NCBI GenBank assembly: GCA_030531005.1 | Contig: JAUMTW010000001.1 | Span: 124,001 to 188,000 of the forward strand | Reading direction: 5' to 3' | Length of the DNA stretch: 64,000 nucleotides | Origin: Corynebacterium sp. | GTDB taxonomy: Bacteria; Actinomycetota; Actinomycetes; Mycobacteriales; Mycobacteriaceae | In this document: piece after piece, positions 17,051 through 25,668 of the stretch | How positions within the stretch are numbered: position 1 is the stretch's first letter | How the letters are laid out: the number at the start of each line of letters is the position of its first letter | Translations under genes and position numbers: made by a program | Notes under the pieces: model-generated | Told to the model about the DNA's origin: nothing | Database searches by the model: none | Seen by the model: the letters and a program-made list of their open reading frames with translations, nothing else

Positions 17051-18183
17051 TGACTACGACAGCACACAATATGGATGATGCCAGCGCTTGCAATATTGAT
17101 GTTGCCAGCCGGAGCTTGGGTGGGGCGGTGATTTGGGCGAATGATGAATCGTTTGCATCCCGCGAGCACCTAATTTTGCCGACAGCTGCGAGTTTCGATC
17201 CTGAGGCTTTTGGGGCGAAGGGAAAAATTTATGATGGCTGGGAAACCCGGCGGCGCCGTAGCATTGACCCCGGTGACTACGATGTAGCAATTATTCGTCT
17301 CGGGGTTCCCGCTGCAGTTACCCAATGCATCGTAGATACCTCCTGGTTTCGAGGCAATTACCCACCCCAGTGCCAGATCTTTGGCATCTGCCTCGATACT
17401 CCTTTAGGAGCCCAAGAAATTGCGGAACTTCCATTGACCCACTGGACTGCCTTAACCCCAGTCGTTCAGCTAGAAGGAGATTGCGAAAACCCCTGTGATG
17501 TCGTGGCAGATACCTTGCCGCGGTGTACCCATGTCCGGTTGCATATCATTCCCGATGGGGGCGTTGCCCGGTTGAGAGTACTTGGCGTACCTGCCCCTGA
17601 TCCGCACTTCCTTACCGGTACGGTGGATCTTATTGCAGCAGAACATGGGGGATGGGTGCGTGATTGTTCCAATATGTTCTATTCACATCCCGCCAATATT
17701 ATTGGCCGGGGTATGAGCACTTCTATGGCGGACGGTTGGGAAAATGCGCGCCGTCGCACCGGAACATGTGATTACGTGACTATAGCGTTGCCAGCTGCAG
17801 GGCAACCACATTGGGTAGAAATTGATACCAGCTACTTCCTACATAACTCCCCGGAGTATGTGCGATTATATGGTCGCGATTTTTCGGGGCAGGAACATGA
17901 GTTACTGGCGGCGGAAGTGTTGCCGGATTGCCGCAATCGCTTTTGGCTAGTGCCTGAATCAGAGCTAGGCGAACAGACCAGGAAATCTGCATCCAGTGGG
18001 CAGCATCAGGTATCAAATATTGGTGATAGGGCGATTACGGAAATTCGCCTGGAAGTATACCCTGATGGAGGCATTTCGAGGCTTCGTCTTTGGGGCTGCT
18101 ACACCGCGGAAGGGCTAAAGCAGTTGGAGCAACGTTGGACAGGAAACCCTGCGAAAAATGCGGGATCGAGCCACCGTCGGTAG
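17050..18183 (+). CDS. alc: Allantoicase
   Basis: Hydrolyses allantoate to ureidoglycolate and urea. The 377-residue protein contains the two tandem allantoicase repeats; each ends in the family's PDGG signature (IIPDGGVARLRVLG and VYPDGGISRLRLWG). The ATG overlaps the allantoinase stop as TAATG, with AAGAAGGAAA upstream, indicating translational coupling. No ureidoglycolate lyase or urease follows, so the last steps must be encoded elsewhere. Confidence 0.95.
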   Translation: MTTTAHNMDDASACNIDVASRSLGGAVIWANDESFASREHLILPTAASFDPEAFGAKGKIYDGWETRRRRSIDPGDYDVAIIRLGVPAAVTQCIVDTSWFRGNYPPQCQIFGICLDTPLGAQEIAELPLTHWTALTPVVQLEGDCENPCDVVADTLPRCTHVRLHIIPDGGVARLRVLGVPAPDPHFLTGTVDLIAAEHGGWVRDCSNMFYSHPANIIGRGMSTSMADGWENARRRTGTCDYVTIALPAAGQPHWVEIDTSYFLHNSPEYVRLYGRDFSGQEHELLAAEVLPDCRNRFWLVPESELGEQTRKSASSGQHQVSNIGDRAITEIRLEVYPDGGISRLRLWGCYTAEGLKQLEQRWTGNPAKNAGSSHRR

Positions 18184-18653
18184 ATACTTATTTTAGTCCG
18201 AACGCACCTACTGCTAGAGGCTAACGTGTCTGCAGGATGAGAAGAATTTCTTGGAGATTCTCGCGTTGCGCACACGTTGTGCAGCATACATTCTGCACTG
18301 TGCACAGGCTGCGTTGCGCACACCCCGCACATCTCGTTTGCTCGTAGCATTTTGAAATATGACCAACGTAAGTAGACCCAAGTAATACGGTGGCATCGCG
18401 TGGATTGATGTCTCGCTATAGCTTGGGGTACAAGGCGTGGCGGGGGGAATGATTAAAAGCGCTGACAGTGGAATCGGCAATGGAGGCAAAATTAGAGCAG
18501 GTTGCGATCGCCACTGCCAGGGCACTTATGTGCTGTGAGTCGTGCCCTTGCCAGACGCGATGGAGTGGGGCGACTGTGCCCGGAGTGAAGCTGGCACCTC
18601 ACGCTTGATGCATCTTGCGTTCTTCGCGCTCATTTGGGGGTACCATAGTAGGT
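18184..18653. other. Gene-free stretch with a 13-base direct repeat
   Basis: No credible reading frame. GCGTTGCGCACAC occurs at 18263-18275 and again at 18311-18323 (48 bases apart). The first copy runs into CGTTGTGC, giving a near-palindrome. It could be a regulator site for the flanking genes. No clear terminator for allantoicase was found. Confidence 0.4.
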
Positions 18654-18833
18654 ATGGATGTGGCGAAATATCGTCAGAAAGTCGCTCGAGGCAAGATAAA
18701 AAAGAAGTGCTGCAAGTCCAATCCGCGCTGTAAGTCTTGTCCAGTAGTGATAAAACGATTACAAAAGATGGAAGCATTCGCACTGGATGATGCCCAATTA
18801 GCGGTGGCGATTAAACAAGCCCGGAAGAAATAG
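18654..18833 (+). CDS. Small Cys-rich basic protein
   Basis: A 59-residue protein with KKKCCKSNPRCKSCP, four cysteines in a metal-binding-like arrangement, flanked by basic stretches. It resembles small conserved actinobacterial proteins of unknown function. No Shine-Dalgarno is seen. TACCAT ends 7 bases before the ATG, matching a leaderless transcript. Its end overlaps the convergent pth gene by 23 bases. Confidence 0.65.
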   Translation: MDVAKYRQKVARGKIKKKCCKSNPRCKSCPVVIKRLQKMEAFALDDAQLAVAIKQARKK

Positions 18834-19359
18834 CTTGCTCTAGCTGAGTGAGCGTACGAGCTGCAATAATTGGCAGCTCTTCTTGTTCACGCTTATTGAA
18901 GCGTTGTAACACAAATTTTTGGGGTGGCATAGACCCTGGGGGACGTCCTATGCCAAGGCTCAAACGAATATAGTCCTTCGAACTGAGCGCACGAGAAATT
19001 GATTTCAGCCCATTATGTCCGCGATCTCCGCCGGCCGGGCGCCAGTTTATGGCCCCAAAATCAACTTCCATGTCATCATGGAGCACTACAATGTGGGAGG
19101 GCTCGACCTTATAAAAGCGCGCAAGGGCTTGTGCTTTTTGTCCAGATAGATTCATCATGCTGCGTAGATTGGTCAGCAATACTTCGCGCCCAGCAATCGT
19201 GCCAACACTCAAGAGAGTATTTGTGCGCTTATGGGGGCTAAAGTTCGCGTAGATACTGGTTGCTATGTCTTGGAGAACCCAGCTGCCGATATTATGCCGG
19301 GTGAGTTCGTATTTAGGGCCTGGGTTGCCTAGGCCGATGATAAGAAGCGGGCTGTGCAC
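18811..19359 (-). CDS. pth: Peptidyl-tRNA hydrolase, second paralogue
   Basis: A 182-residue Pth with the full set of active-site motifs: GLGNPG, TRHNIG, MMNLSG, LHDDMEVDFG and GHNGLKS. The start is taken as GTG at 19359. TAAAAT (19367-19372) ends 7 bases before it, as expected of a leaderless promoter, and the homology begins 4 residues later. Longer in-frame starts would run into the rplY terminator. Lying next to ribosomal protein L25 is a common corynebacterial arrangement. This compact copy is likely the housekeeping enzyme and the extended one at 6 kb the variant. Confidence 0.93.
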   Translation of the reverse strand: MHSPLLIIGLGNPGPKYELTRHNIGSWVLQDIATSIYANFSPHKRTNTLLSVGTIAGREVLLTNLRSMMNLSGQKAQALARFYKVEPSHIVVLHDDMEVDFGAINWRPAGGDRGHNGLKSISRALSSKDYIRLSLGIGRPPGSMPPQKFVLQRFNKREQEELPIIAARTLTQLEQAISSGLV

Positions 19360-19461
19360 AGCGTATATTTTAGCGTATGACCAGGTGCGGGTATTGAGGA
19401 GGATATTGTGCCGACAAGTTCGTCGCCTTTTTCGCAGAATGCAGCATGCGCGCGATAGGCC

Positions 19462-19497
19462 AAAGGCCCTACCCAAAAGAACATGGGTAGGGCCTTT
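19462..19497 (-). terminator. Terminator of rplY
   Basis: A perfect 14-bp stem (AAAGGCCCTACCCA with TGGGTAGGGCCTTT) over an 8-base loop lies 60 bases past the rplY stop. It separates rplY from pth, which therefore needs its own promoter. Confidence 0.85.
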
Positions 19498-19558
19498 AAG
19501 CGCCACTGCTAAGAAGTTTGCCACTGTTCATCTTCAGGATGGTGGCAGAGACTGCTTA

Positions 19559-20203
19559 TTAGTCAGCGTCTTCTTCGGTAGCTTCTACGTCAGAAGCATC
19601 CATGGCATCAGCAGTAGCTGCAGCCTGCTCTTCAGCATCTTCTGGCTCTTCGGCGACTTCTTCGTAGCCAACGGAAGCCAAAACAGTTTCAGCATCTGCG
19701 ACCAAGGTGGTGTTAGCAGGCATGGTGAGGTCAGCAGCGGTGATCTTGGTGTCAACCTCAGCGCCTTCCACGCTATAAACGATCTCTTCTGGGATGGAAA
19801 GAACGTCAGCCTCAACCAGAATGACGTCCAGGTCTTGTACCAGCTGTGCGCCTGGGGCAACTTCGCCTTCGAAGACGACAGGAACTTCAACCTCAACCTT
19901 TTCGCCACGCTTAATCGCAAGGAGGTCAACGTGATCGGCATTCAGGGTCAAGACGTTCTGGTCTACATGCTTGATCATTGTGAGGTGCTTTTCACCATCG
20001 ATGTCGAGCTCAATAACAGCATTGGAACCGTGAGCACGAAGGACGGCGTGCAGCTCTAGGCGGGAGATAGCGAAGTGAATTGGTGCTTCAATGTCCAGGC
20101 CATAGATAACACCAGGAACCAGGTTGGCGCGACGCAGGCGACGAGCAGCACCCTTACCGAATTCGTTACGGGGCTGAGCAGCAATAGTTGGATATGCAGG
20201 CAT
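19559..20203 (-). CDS. rplY: Ribosomal protein L25 / general stress protein Ctc
   Basis: A 5S rRNA-binding protein of the large ribosomal subunit, long (TL5/Ctc) form of 214 residues. The N-terminal domain begins RNEFGKGAARRLRR and contains VPGVIYG. A beta-rich C-terminal domain follows, then a very acidic Ala/Glu tail. GAGGA precedes the ATG closely. Confidence 0.95.
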   Translation of the reverse strand: MPAYPTIAAQPRNEFGKGAARRLRRANLVPGVIYGLDIEAPIHFAISRLELHAVLRAHGSNAVIELDIDGEKHLTMIKHVDQNVLTLNADHVDLLAIKRGEKVEVEVPVVFEGEVAPGAQLVQDLDVILVEADVLSIPEEIVYSVEGAEVDTKITAADLTMPANTTLVADAETVLASVGYEEVAEEPEDAEEQAAATADAMDASDVEATEEDAD

Positions 20204-20553
20204 AATGTCCTCTTCCTCAATCGTAGTAGTTTCGTTGCGGTAAACCAGCAAGGAACGAATGTAGAAGATGCAAGCAATAAAAATACCTGCATGGATTCAT
20301 CCTCGCGGCACCACAGGTGTCTTCGTCGAGGCCAAGCAGGCGGAATGATGTAATAATCGCGTCGATAACGGCAACCCCAAGGTCGCCCTCGCCGAGACCT
20401 AAAGAATCTTAATACGCTGCATGTGCTCAGCGCAAATAACTTCGGTGGCGGCATCTGCTACCTCGCGAAGTGCATTCCATGGAAAACCAGCCACGCGCAG
20501 CAAGCATGGCTCTGCATTGCAGCACCAAGTGGCTGGCCCCAAACGTATGGTTC
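20204..20553. other. Leader of rplY and end of the prs unit
   Basis: 350 bases with no gene. The prs terminator lies at 20483-20536, and the rest is probably the promoter and leader of rplY. No riboswitch or leader peptide was recognised. Confidence 0.45.
20483..20536 (-). terminator. Terminator of prs
   Basis: CCAGCCAC (20487-20494) pairs with GTGGCTGG (20529-20536) around an inner GCAG/CTGC hairpin. Read leftward, the structure is followed by TTTTCC. Confidence 0.6.
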
Positions 20554-21534
20554 TTAAGCCTGACCCTCAAAAAGGTTGGTAACAGAACCATTATCGAAAA
20601 TTGCAGAAATAGTCTTTGCCAGTAGCGGGGCAATAGAAAGAACCGTGAGGTTATCCCAGCCTTCTGTTTTTTGAGGCAAGGTATCAGTGGTAATAACCTC
20701 TTTGGCGCCACATTTGGAAAGGCGCTCACGGGCGGGATCAGAGAACACGCCGTGGGTACAAGCGATAATCACATCTTCTGCACCGGCATCACGAAGTACT
20801 CCAACAGCACCAGCAATAGTTCCGCCGGTGTCGATCATGTCATCAAGCAACACCGCGGTTTTGCCTTCAACCTCACCGACAACACGATTGGCTACTACTT
20901 GGTTGGCAACCTCAGTAGAGCGAGTCTTGTGCACAAAGGCCAAGGGAGCATCGCCTAAAGTGTTGGCCCACTTTTCAGCTACCTTCACACGACCAGCATC
21001 AGGGGAGACCACCACAATGTTGTCCAGCTTGTAATTATCCTTGATGTAATCCGTAAGGATAGGCATTGCGTGCATATGGTCCACCGGGCCATCGAAGAAC
21101 CCCTGGATTTGGTCCGTATGCAAATCGACGGAAACAATGCGATCTGCGCCAGCAGTTTTGAGGAGATCGGCAATTAAACGAGCAGAAATTGGTTCGCGGC
21201 CTCGGTGCTTCTTATCCTGGCGAGCATAAGGGTAGAACGGTAGCACTGCGGTGATTCGTTCTGCAGAACCACGCTTGAGAGCATCAATCATAATGAGCTG
21301 CTCCATGAGCCATTCATTAATTGGAGCAGGATGGGACTGCAGCACAAAAGCATCACAGCCACGCACCGACTCTTCAAAGCGAACGAAGGTTTCACCATTC
21401 GCAAAATCACGAGCGGTGGTCGGGATGACAGTAGTGCCCAGTTCTGCGGCTACAGCTTGAGCGAGTTCAGGGTGAGCGCGGCCGGAAAAAAGCATCAGGT
21501 TTTTCTGCTTATTTGTCCATTGCTGCGAGGTCAT
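20554..21534 (-). CDS. prs: Ribose-phosphate pyrophosphokinase
   Basis: Makes PRPP from ribose 5-phosphate and ATP for nucleotide, histidine and tryptophan synthesis and for corynebacterial cell-wall arabinan. Visible are the start LMLFSGRAHPELA, the catalytic VVVSPDAGRVKVAEKW and the PRPP loop LLDDMIDTGGT. The ATG giving 326 residues was chosen over an upstream in-frame start; AGGAAGG lies 12-13 bases before it. glmU lies upstream on the same strand but is separated by about 360 bases with a hairpin. Confidence 0.96.
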   Translation of the reverse strand: MTSQQWTNKQKNLMLFSGRAHPELAQAVAAELGTTVIPTTARDFANGETFVRFEESVRGCDAFVLQSHPAPINEWLMEQLIMIDALKRGSAERITAVLPFYPYARQDKKHRGREPISARLIADLLKTAGADRIVSVDLHTDQIQGFFDGPVDHMHAMPILTDYIKDNYKLDNIVVVSPDAGRVKVAEKWANTLGDAPLAFVHKTRSTEVANQVVANRVVGEVEGKTAVLLDDMIDTGGTIAGAVGVLRDAGAEDVIIACTHGVFSDPARERLSKCGAKEVITTDTLPQKTEGWDNLTVLSIAPLLAKTISAIFDNGSVTNLFEGQA

Positions 21535-21895
21535 AGGGGTGAAGAACCTTCCTGTGTGTGGGAGTAGAACCAAATAATTTAGCTCGTTATAGGTAGCTGG
21601 CAGCAGTGCTGCGCAGTTTCTTCTTTTATCCTATGCCATTCGTTAAAAAAATGCCTGATTTCCAAGTGGAGGATTGTTACGAAAAACTGCATAGACTATT
21701 GCGGCACTTGTTGCTGTGACGGTGTTGTAACAGCGAAAAGTGCACGAAAGATGGTGGTTACCGCTGCTGCAAGTAACCACCAAGAAAAAAGCTGTATTGG
21801 CTTCCGTATCCCATGGATCCCCACGGGGAGCCACGTTGAGATAACGCAGCGACCCGTCTCGGGGTGGTGCATTGACTGAGTAGCAGATGCCTGCT
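21535..21895. other. Spacer between glmU and prs with a hairpin
   Basis: A 9-bp perfect stem, GGTGGTTAC/GTAACCACC (21753-21781), with an 11-base loop may terminate glmU. Otherwise this should hold the prs promoter. No gene was found. Confidence 0.45.
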
Positions 21896-23386
21896 TTATT
21901 TATCGGTTTCGGTGTCCTTCGCCATTGCCTCCTGGGCTGCGGCCGCAGCCTCAGCTGCGGGGGTGCCCGGGCGCTTGGCGGCTACCCAACCCTCAATATT
22001 GCGCTGGGTTCCTCCGGAAATTGCAAGCGCGCCGGCTGGCACATCATTGCGGATTACGGTTCCTGCTCCGGAATAGGCACCATCGCCTACGGTGACTGGC
22101 GCAATGAACATGGTGTCGCTGCCAGTACGTACATGAGAGCCGATGGTCGTGTGGTGCTTATTCACCCCGTCATAGTTCACAAATACACTGGATGCCCCAA
22201 TGTTGGATTCCTCTCCAATGGTGGCATCACCCACATACGTTAAGTGGGGCACTTTAGAACCGGCCCCAATAGTGGCGTTCTTGGACTCTACAAATCCGCC
22301 CAGCTTGGCGCGTTCTCCCAGGTGCGTATTGGGTCGGATATAGGTGTATGGACCAACAGTAGCTTGAGCATCGATGAACGAGTCTGAGCCATGGGTGCGC
22401 ACAACCTGGGCGCCTTCGCCGATGGTCATGTTTTGCAGGGTTGAATCCGGGCCAATCACACAATTATCGGCAATGGTAGTCGTCCCAAGCAGCTGCGTGT
22501 TGGGGTGGATAATGACATCTTGGCCGATGCGTACATCTACATCAATCCAGGTGGAGTCCGGATCAATAATCGTTGCCCCATTACGCATAGCTTGTTCCAC
22601 CATGCGTTGGTTGAGCGCTTTACCGGCTTGGGCTAGCTGGACACGATCGTTCACACCGGCCAGCTCCTGTGCATCACTTGCCCGATAAGCCCGCACTGGA
22701 TGACCCTGGGTGCGCGCAATACCGAGCGCATCGGTGAGGTAAAGCTCCCCTTGAGCATTATCGGAATCAAGTTGGGTCAGCGCAGTGCGCAGGATATCCG
22801 CATCAAAGGCAAAGACACCGGAATTTACTTCCGTGATGGCCAAAGTAGCGGCGTCAGCATCTTTTTGCTCCACGATAGCGGTTACTTCGCCATCTTCACT
22901 GCGCACAATCCGCCCATAGCCAGTGGGGTCCTGTTGACTCATGGTTAGTACAGTGACGGCAGTGGGTACTTCGGTATGGGCAGCTACTAAGTCTTGTAGG
23001 GTAGTTGAAGATAACAGCGGCACATCCCCATTGGTTACCACTACGGTGCCATGGAAATCGGGGATGGCTTGCATGGCACACTGTACTGCATGTCCAGTGC
23101 CGAGTTGCTGCTCTTGAAGAGCAGTGGCAATGTTTTGATCGAGTTCTGTACGCAGCCGCTCAATTTCTGGCTCTACTTGTTCGCGGCGGTTGCCTATGAC
23201 GGCAACAATATGCTGTGGGCTTAAGCCAGCTGCAGCATGCAGACTATGTGCTAAGAGGCTGCGCCCACCAATGTGATGCAGGGTTTTTTGCAGCTTGGAC
23301 TTCATGCGGGTTCCTGAGCCTGCTGCTAAAACAATAACGGCGCTTTGCAAAGCTGCAGGTGCGGAAACATCCTGGGATGCGTTCAC
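21896..23386 (-). CDS. glmU: Bifunctional GlmU: glucosamine-1-phosphate acetyltransferase / UDP-GlcNAc pyrophosphorylase
   Basis: Makes UDP-GlcNAc, the peptidoglycan precursor, in two steps. The N-terminal uridyltransferase half starts with VIVLAAGSGTRMKSKLQKTL (residues ~18-37). The C-terminal half is a left-handed beta-helix of hexapeptide repeats with the acetyl-CoA site region (GGTQRNIEGWVAAKR near the end). The start is GTG with GAGG 9 bases upstream. 496 residues is full length for the family. Confidence 0.96.
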   Translation of the reverse strand: MNASQDVSAPAALQSAVIVLAAGSGTRMKSKLQKTLHHIGGRSLLAHSLHAAAGLSPQHIVAVIGNRREQVEPEIERLRTELDQNIATALQEQQLGTGHAVQCAMQAIPDFHGTVVVTNGDVPLLSSTTLQDLVAAHTEVPTAVTVLTMSQQDPTGYGRIVRSEDGEVTAIVEQKDADAATLAITEVNSGVFAFDADILRTALTQLDSDNAQGELYLTDALGIARTQGHPVRAYRASDAQELAGVNDRVQLAQAGKALNQRMVEQAMRNGATIIDPDSTWIDVDVRIGQDVIIHPNTQLLGTTTIADNCVIGPDSTLQNMTIGEGAQVVRTHGSDSFIDAQATVGPYTYIRPNTHLGERAKLGGFVESKNATIGAGSKVPHLTYVGDATIGEESNIGASSVFVNYDGVNKHHTTIGSHVRTGSDTMFIAPVTVGDGAYSGAGTVIRNDVPAGALAISGGTQRNIEGWVAAKRPGTPAAEAAAAAQEAMAKDTETDK

Positions 23387-23931
23387 TAGTGGTACCTCGT
23401 TATATATCAGTTGTCTATTCGTGCTTAGTTTCTGCTGGAGTCAGCATTGCTAAGCCTGGTGGTTAAAAATGTGTTGTGTTGTTGCTAGTAGATAGCGCTG
23501 GGCGAAAGTCTGGCTAGGTCAACAGACACGATGGCATTGCAAAAGGCCCGAGTGGCACGTGGCAGTTGCAAAAACCCATTACTATCCAACCTACACGGCT
23601 TGGCGATGTCCTTGGAAGTGCCAAGCGCTCCTAGCGGTGAAGTCCGACATTCGAAGCCTGATAGTCGCCAGATAGTCAACCTGTACAGCGCACTGAAAGT
23701 GAAACGTGGGCGATAAGACTGGGCTGGAAGAGTGCTAGCTTAAAGAGTTAGGGGCCGAAAAGCTGGAGTCGAAATGAGGCGTGAGAGTATTAAAAAGGTA
23801 TCTCGCAGGGAATGTACCGGGGATGTAACAGGACAAGTAACAAGGCGGGTTTGGTGTCAGACTAGCCACATCTTGATATCGATTTGTGGGATCTAATATG
23901 GATGTGTATTCCAGCGACTAGGATGAAAGTC
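23387..23931. other. Unassigned, structure-rich intergenic region before the multicopper oxidase
   Basis: About 540 bases. Between 23500 and 23740 there are direct repeats of TTGCAAAA, a 7-bp hairpin GCTTGGC/GCCAAGC (23598-23626) with an inner TCC/GGA, and a repeated GATAGTC. Short open frames exist on both strands but look unlike real proteins. It may encode a small RNA, a long leader or a decayed element. TTGATA (23873-23878) and TAATAT (23894-23899) near the end may be the oxidase promoter, though the 15-base spacer is short. Confidence 0.4.
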
Positions 23932-25503
23932 GTGAATATTAATCGTCGTGTATTTTTGGGAACGTCAAGTGCTGTCGCTCTTGGTGTGGGATTAGCTGCT
24001 TGTGGGTCTGAAGATTCTGAGACCGCAGCAGAGTCCACCAGTTCGAGTACTACCCTAGAGCAGCCTGATCCAGTTGCTTGGGAAGATCTACGGGACCTCG
24101 CAATCCCGCCAGAAGCCTCCTATGAGCAAGTAGGTAAGGTGCGAACCTTCAATCTGGTGGCACAAGTTGGCGAAGCCGAGATCGTGCCCGGAATGATCAC
24201 TGCTGGTACCTACGGTTTTAATGGTCCAATTTTGGGTCCCACCTTGCGCTTGCGGCGCGGGGAAGAGGCCGCTTTCCATATTGAAAACACCTTGCCAGAA
24301 GTTACTGCGGTGCATTGGCATGGAGTCAAACTGCCCGCATTGATGGATGGTGGCCCACATACTCCTATCGAGTCGGGCGCTGCTTGGGATGTGCACTACA
24401 CGGTGGATCAGCCAGCAGCTACGTGTTGGTACCACCCACATCCCCATGGCATGACTGGCGTGCAGGCATATCGGGGGCTAGCTGGGCTGCTTCTTATTGA
24501 TGATGAAGTATCTGAGCAATTGGATATCCCCAAAGAATACGCAGTCGATGACATCCCTCTCGCGCTTACGGATGTAAAATTGACCGACGATGGACAGCTT
24601 GATACCACCGTTGATGAAACCGTCGGTTTACTAGGGCCTAACGTGGCAGTCAACGGTGTGCACGGAGTGCGCTTCCAAGCCCAAACTCGGCGGGTACGCT
24701 TTCGTATTTTGGATGCTTCTACCATGCGGTTTCATAATATCGGTTTTGCCGATGGGCGCAGCTTCCATGTTATCGCAACCGATTCCGGTTTCCTCACGCA
24801 ACCATATGAGGCCACCTCTGTAGCTATTGGTCCAGGGGAACGCATAGAAATCGTGGTTGACCTCGAGCCAGAAGAAGAGGTAATGCTGCGCTCTCTAGGA
24901 TTTGTGGATAACCTCGGAGTACCGGATGATGACTATTCCCCAGACTTCTTATTGCGTAATGTTGATGATTTGGTGCTCCTGCGAGGGCCTGCAGATGATG
25001 CCCCGGCGGTAGTTGCGCTGCCGAGCGGGCTTGATCCAGCGGCAGCCACGGTGCCTAGTTCCAATGGATTGACGGAACGCGATTTTGAACTCAATACCTT
25101 TGAGATCAACAATCAGATGATGGATATGGCCCGGGTGGATGTCACCATTGATCACGATGCCCCTGAGATCTGGGAAGTCACGAATGGCAATTCAGATTGG
25201 ATCCACAACTTTCACATCCATAATGCACGTTTTCAAGTGTTGGAAGTGAGTAATACCGATGTGGAATTTTGGCATGAGGGTTGGAAAGATACGGTGATGT
25301 TACCGCCAAGTTCCACAGCCCGGCTGTTAGTGGAATTTGGCTACCATCCAGATCCGCATTATCCATACATGTATCACTGCCACATGCTGTATCACGAGGA
25401 TGAAGGCATGATGGGGCAATATGTGATAGTAGAACCGGGGCAGAAAGCTGACCTGGATACTATCTACCTGCAAGAGCATGGAGAAGCTGGGCACGGCCAC
25501 TAG
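23932..25503 (+). CDS. Multicopper oxidase, Tat-exported lipoprotein (copper tolerance type)
   Basis: A laccase/CueO-type enzyme, probably oxidising Cu(I) or another reduced substrate outside the cell with O2. All copper-ligand motifs are present: HWHG (~residue 127), WYHPHPHG (~165), HNFHIHN (~424) and YHCHMLYHEDEGMM (~481, type 1 site with the axial Met). The N-terminus is NRRVFLG, a twin-arginine motif, then a hydrophobic stretch ending in the lipobox LAAC, so the protein should be Tat-exported already folded and lipid-anchored. GTG at 23932 is chosen because AGGA sits 8 bases upstream; ATG at 23923 is the alternative. Confidence 0.93.
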   Translation: MNINRRVFLGTSSAVALGVGLAACGSEDSETAAESTSSSTTLEQPDPVAWEDLRDLAIPPEASYEQVGKVRTFNLVAQVGEAEIVPGMITAGTYGFNGPILGPTLRLRRGEEAAFHIENTLPEVTAVHWHGVKLPALMDGGPHTPIESGAAWDVHYTVDQPAATCWYHPHPHGMTGVQAYRGLAGLLLIDDEVSEQLDIPKEYAVDDIPLALTDVKLTDDGQLDTTVDETVGLLGPNVAVNGVHGVRFQAQTRRVRFRILDASTMRFHNIGFADGRSFHVIATDSGFLTQPYEATSVAIGPGERIEIVVDLEPEEEVMLRSLGFVDNLGVPDDDYSPDFLLRNVDDLVLLRGPADDAPAVVALPSGLDPAAATVPSSNGLTERDFELNTFEINNQMMDMARVDVTIDHDAPEIWEVTNGNSDWIHNFHIHNARFQVLEVSNTDVEFWHEGWKDTVMLPPSSTARLLVEFGYHPDPHYPYMYHCHMLYHEDEGMMGQYVIVEPGQKADLDTIYLQEHGEAGHGH

Positions 25504-25533
25504 TTTTTATTAAACGCGAGCATGGTGTGGCAA

Positions 25534-25585
25534 AACCCCGGGAGCGATGCTGCGAAGTGATTCGCAGACTCTCGCCTCCGGGGTT
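25534..25585. terminator. Compound hairpin terminator between convergent genes
   Basis: AACCCCGG/CCGGGGTT is the outer stem and CTGCGAA/TTCGCAG, with a GTGA loop, the inner one. Read leftward the outer stem is followed by TTGCC after TT. It can serve both the oxidase and the YceI gene. Confidence 0.65.
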
Positions 25586-25668
25586 GATTTCTACAATATT
25601 TTGCCAAATGTTTGACAAAGATTCGTTGTAGATTCGAGCCTTTCTAGCACTTTTCGTGCTGGATTTCC

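Noticed and set aside
19265..20059. 264-codon plus-strand frame opposite rplY
   Set aside because: An antisense shadow of the ribosomal protein gene and its terminator; no start signals.
23531..23716. Short plus-strand frame starting MALQKARVARG, and an overlapping minus-strand frame
   Set aside because: No ribosome binding site, and equally open frames on both strands of a hairpin-rich region; more likely structured noncoding sequence.
23440..23740. RNase P RNA or a group II intron domain as identity of the structured region
   Set aside because: A GCGAAAGTC-like string is present, but the conserved RNase P ACAGAA/P4 partners and intron domain V pattern are not.
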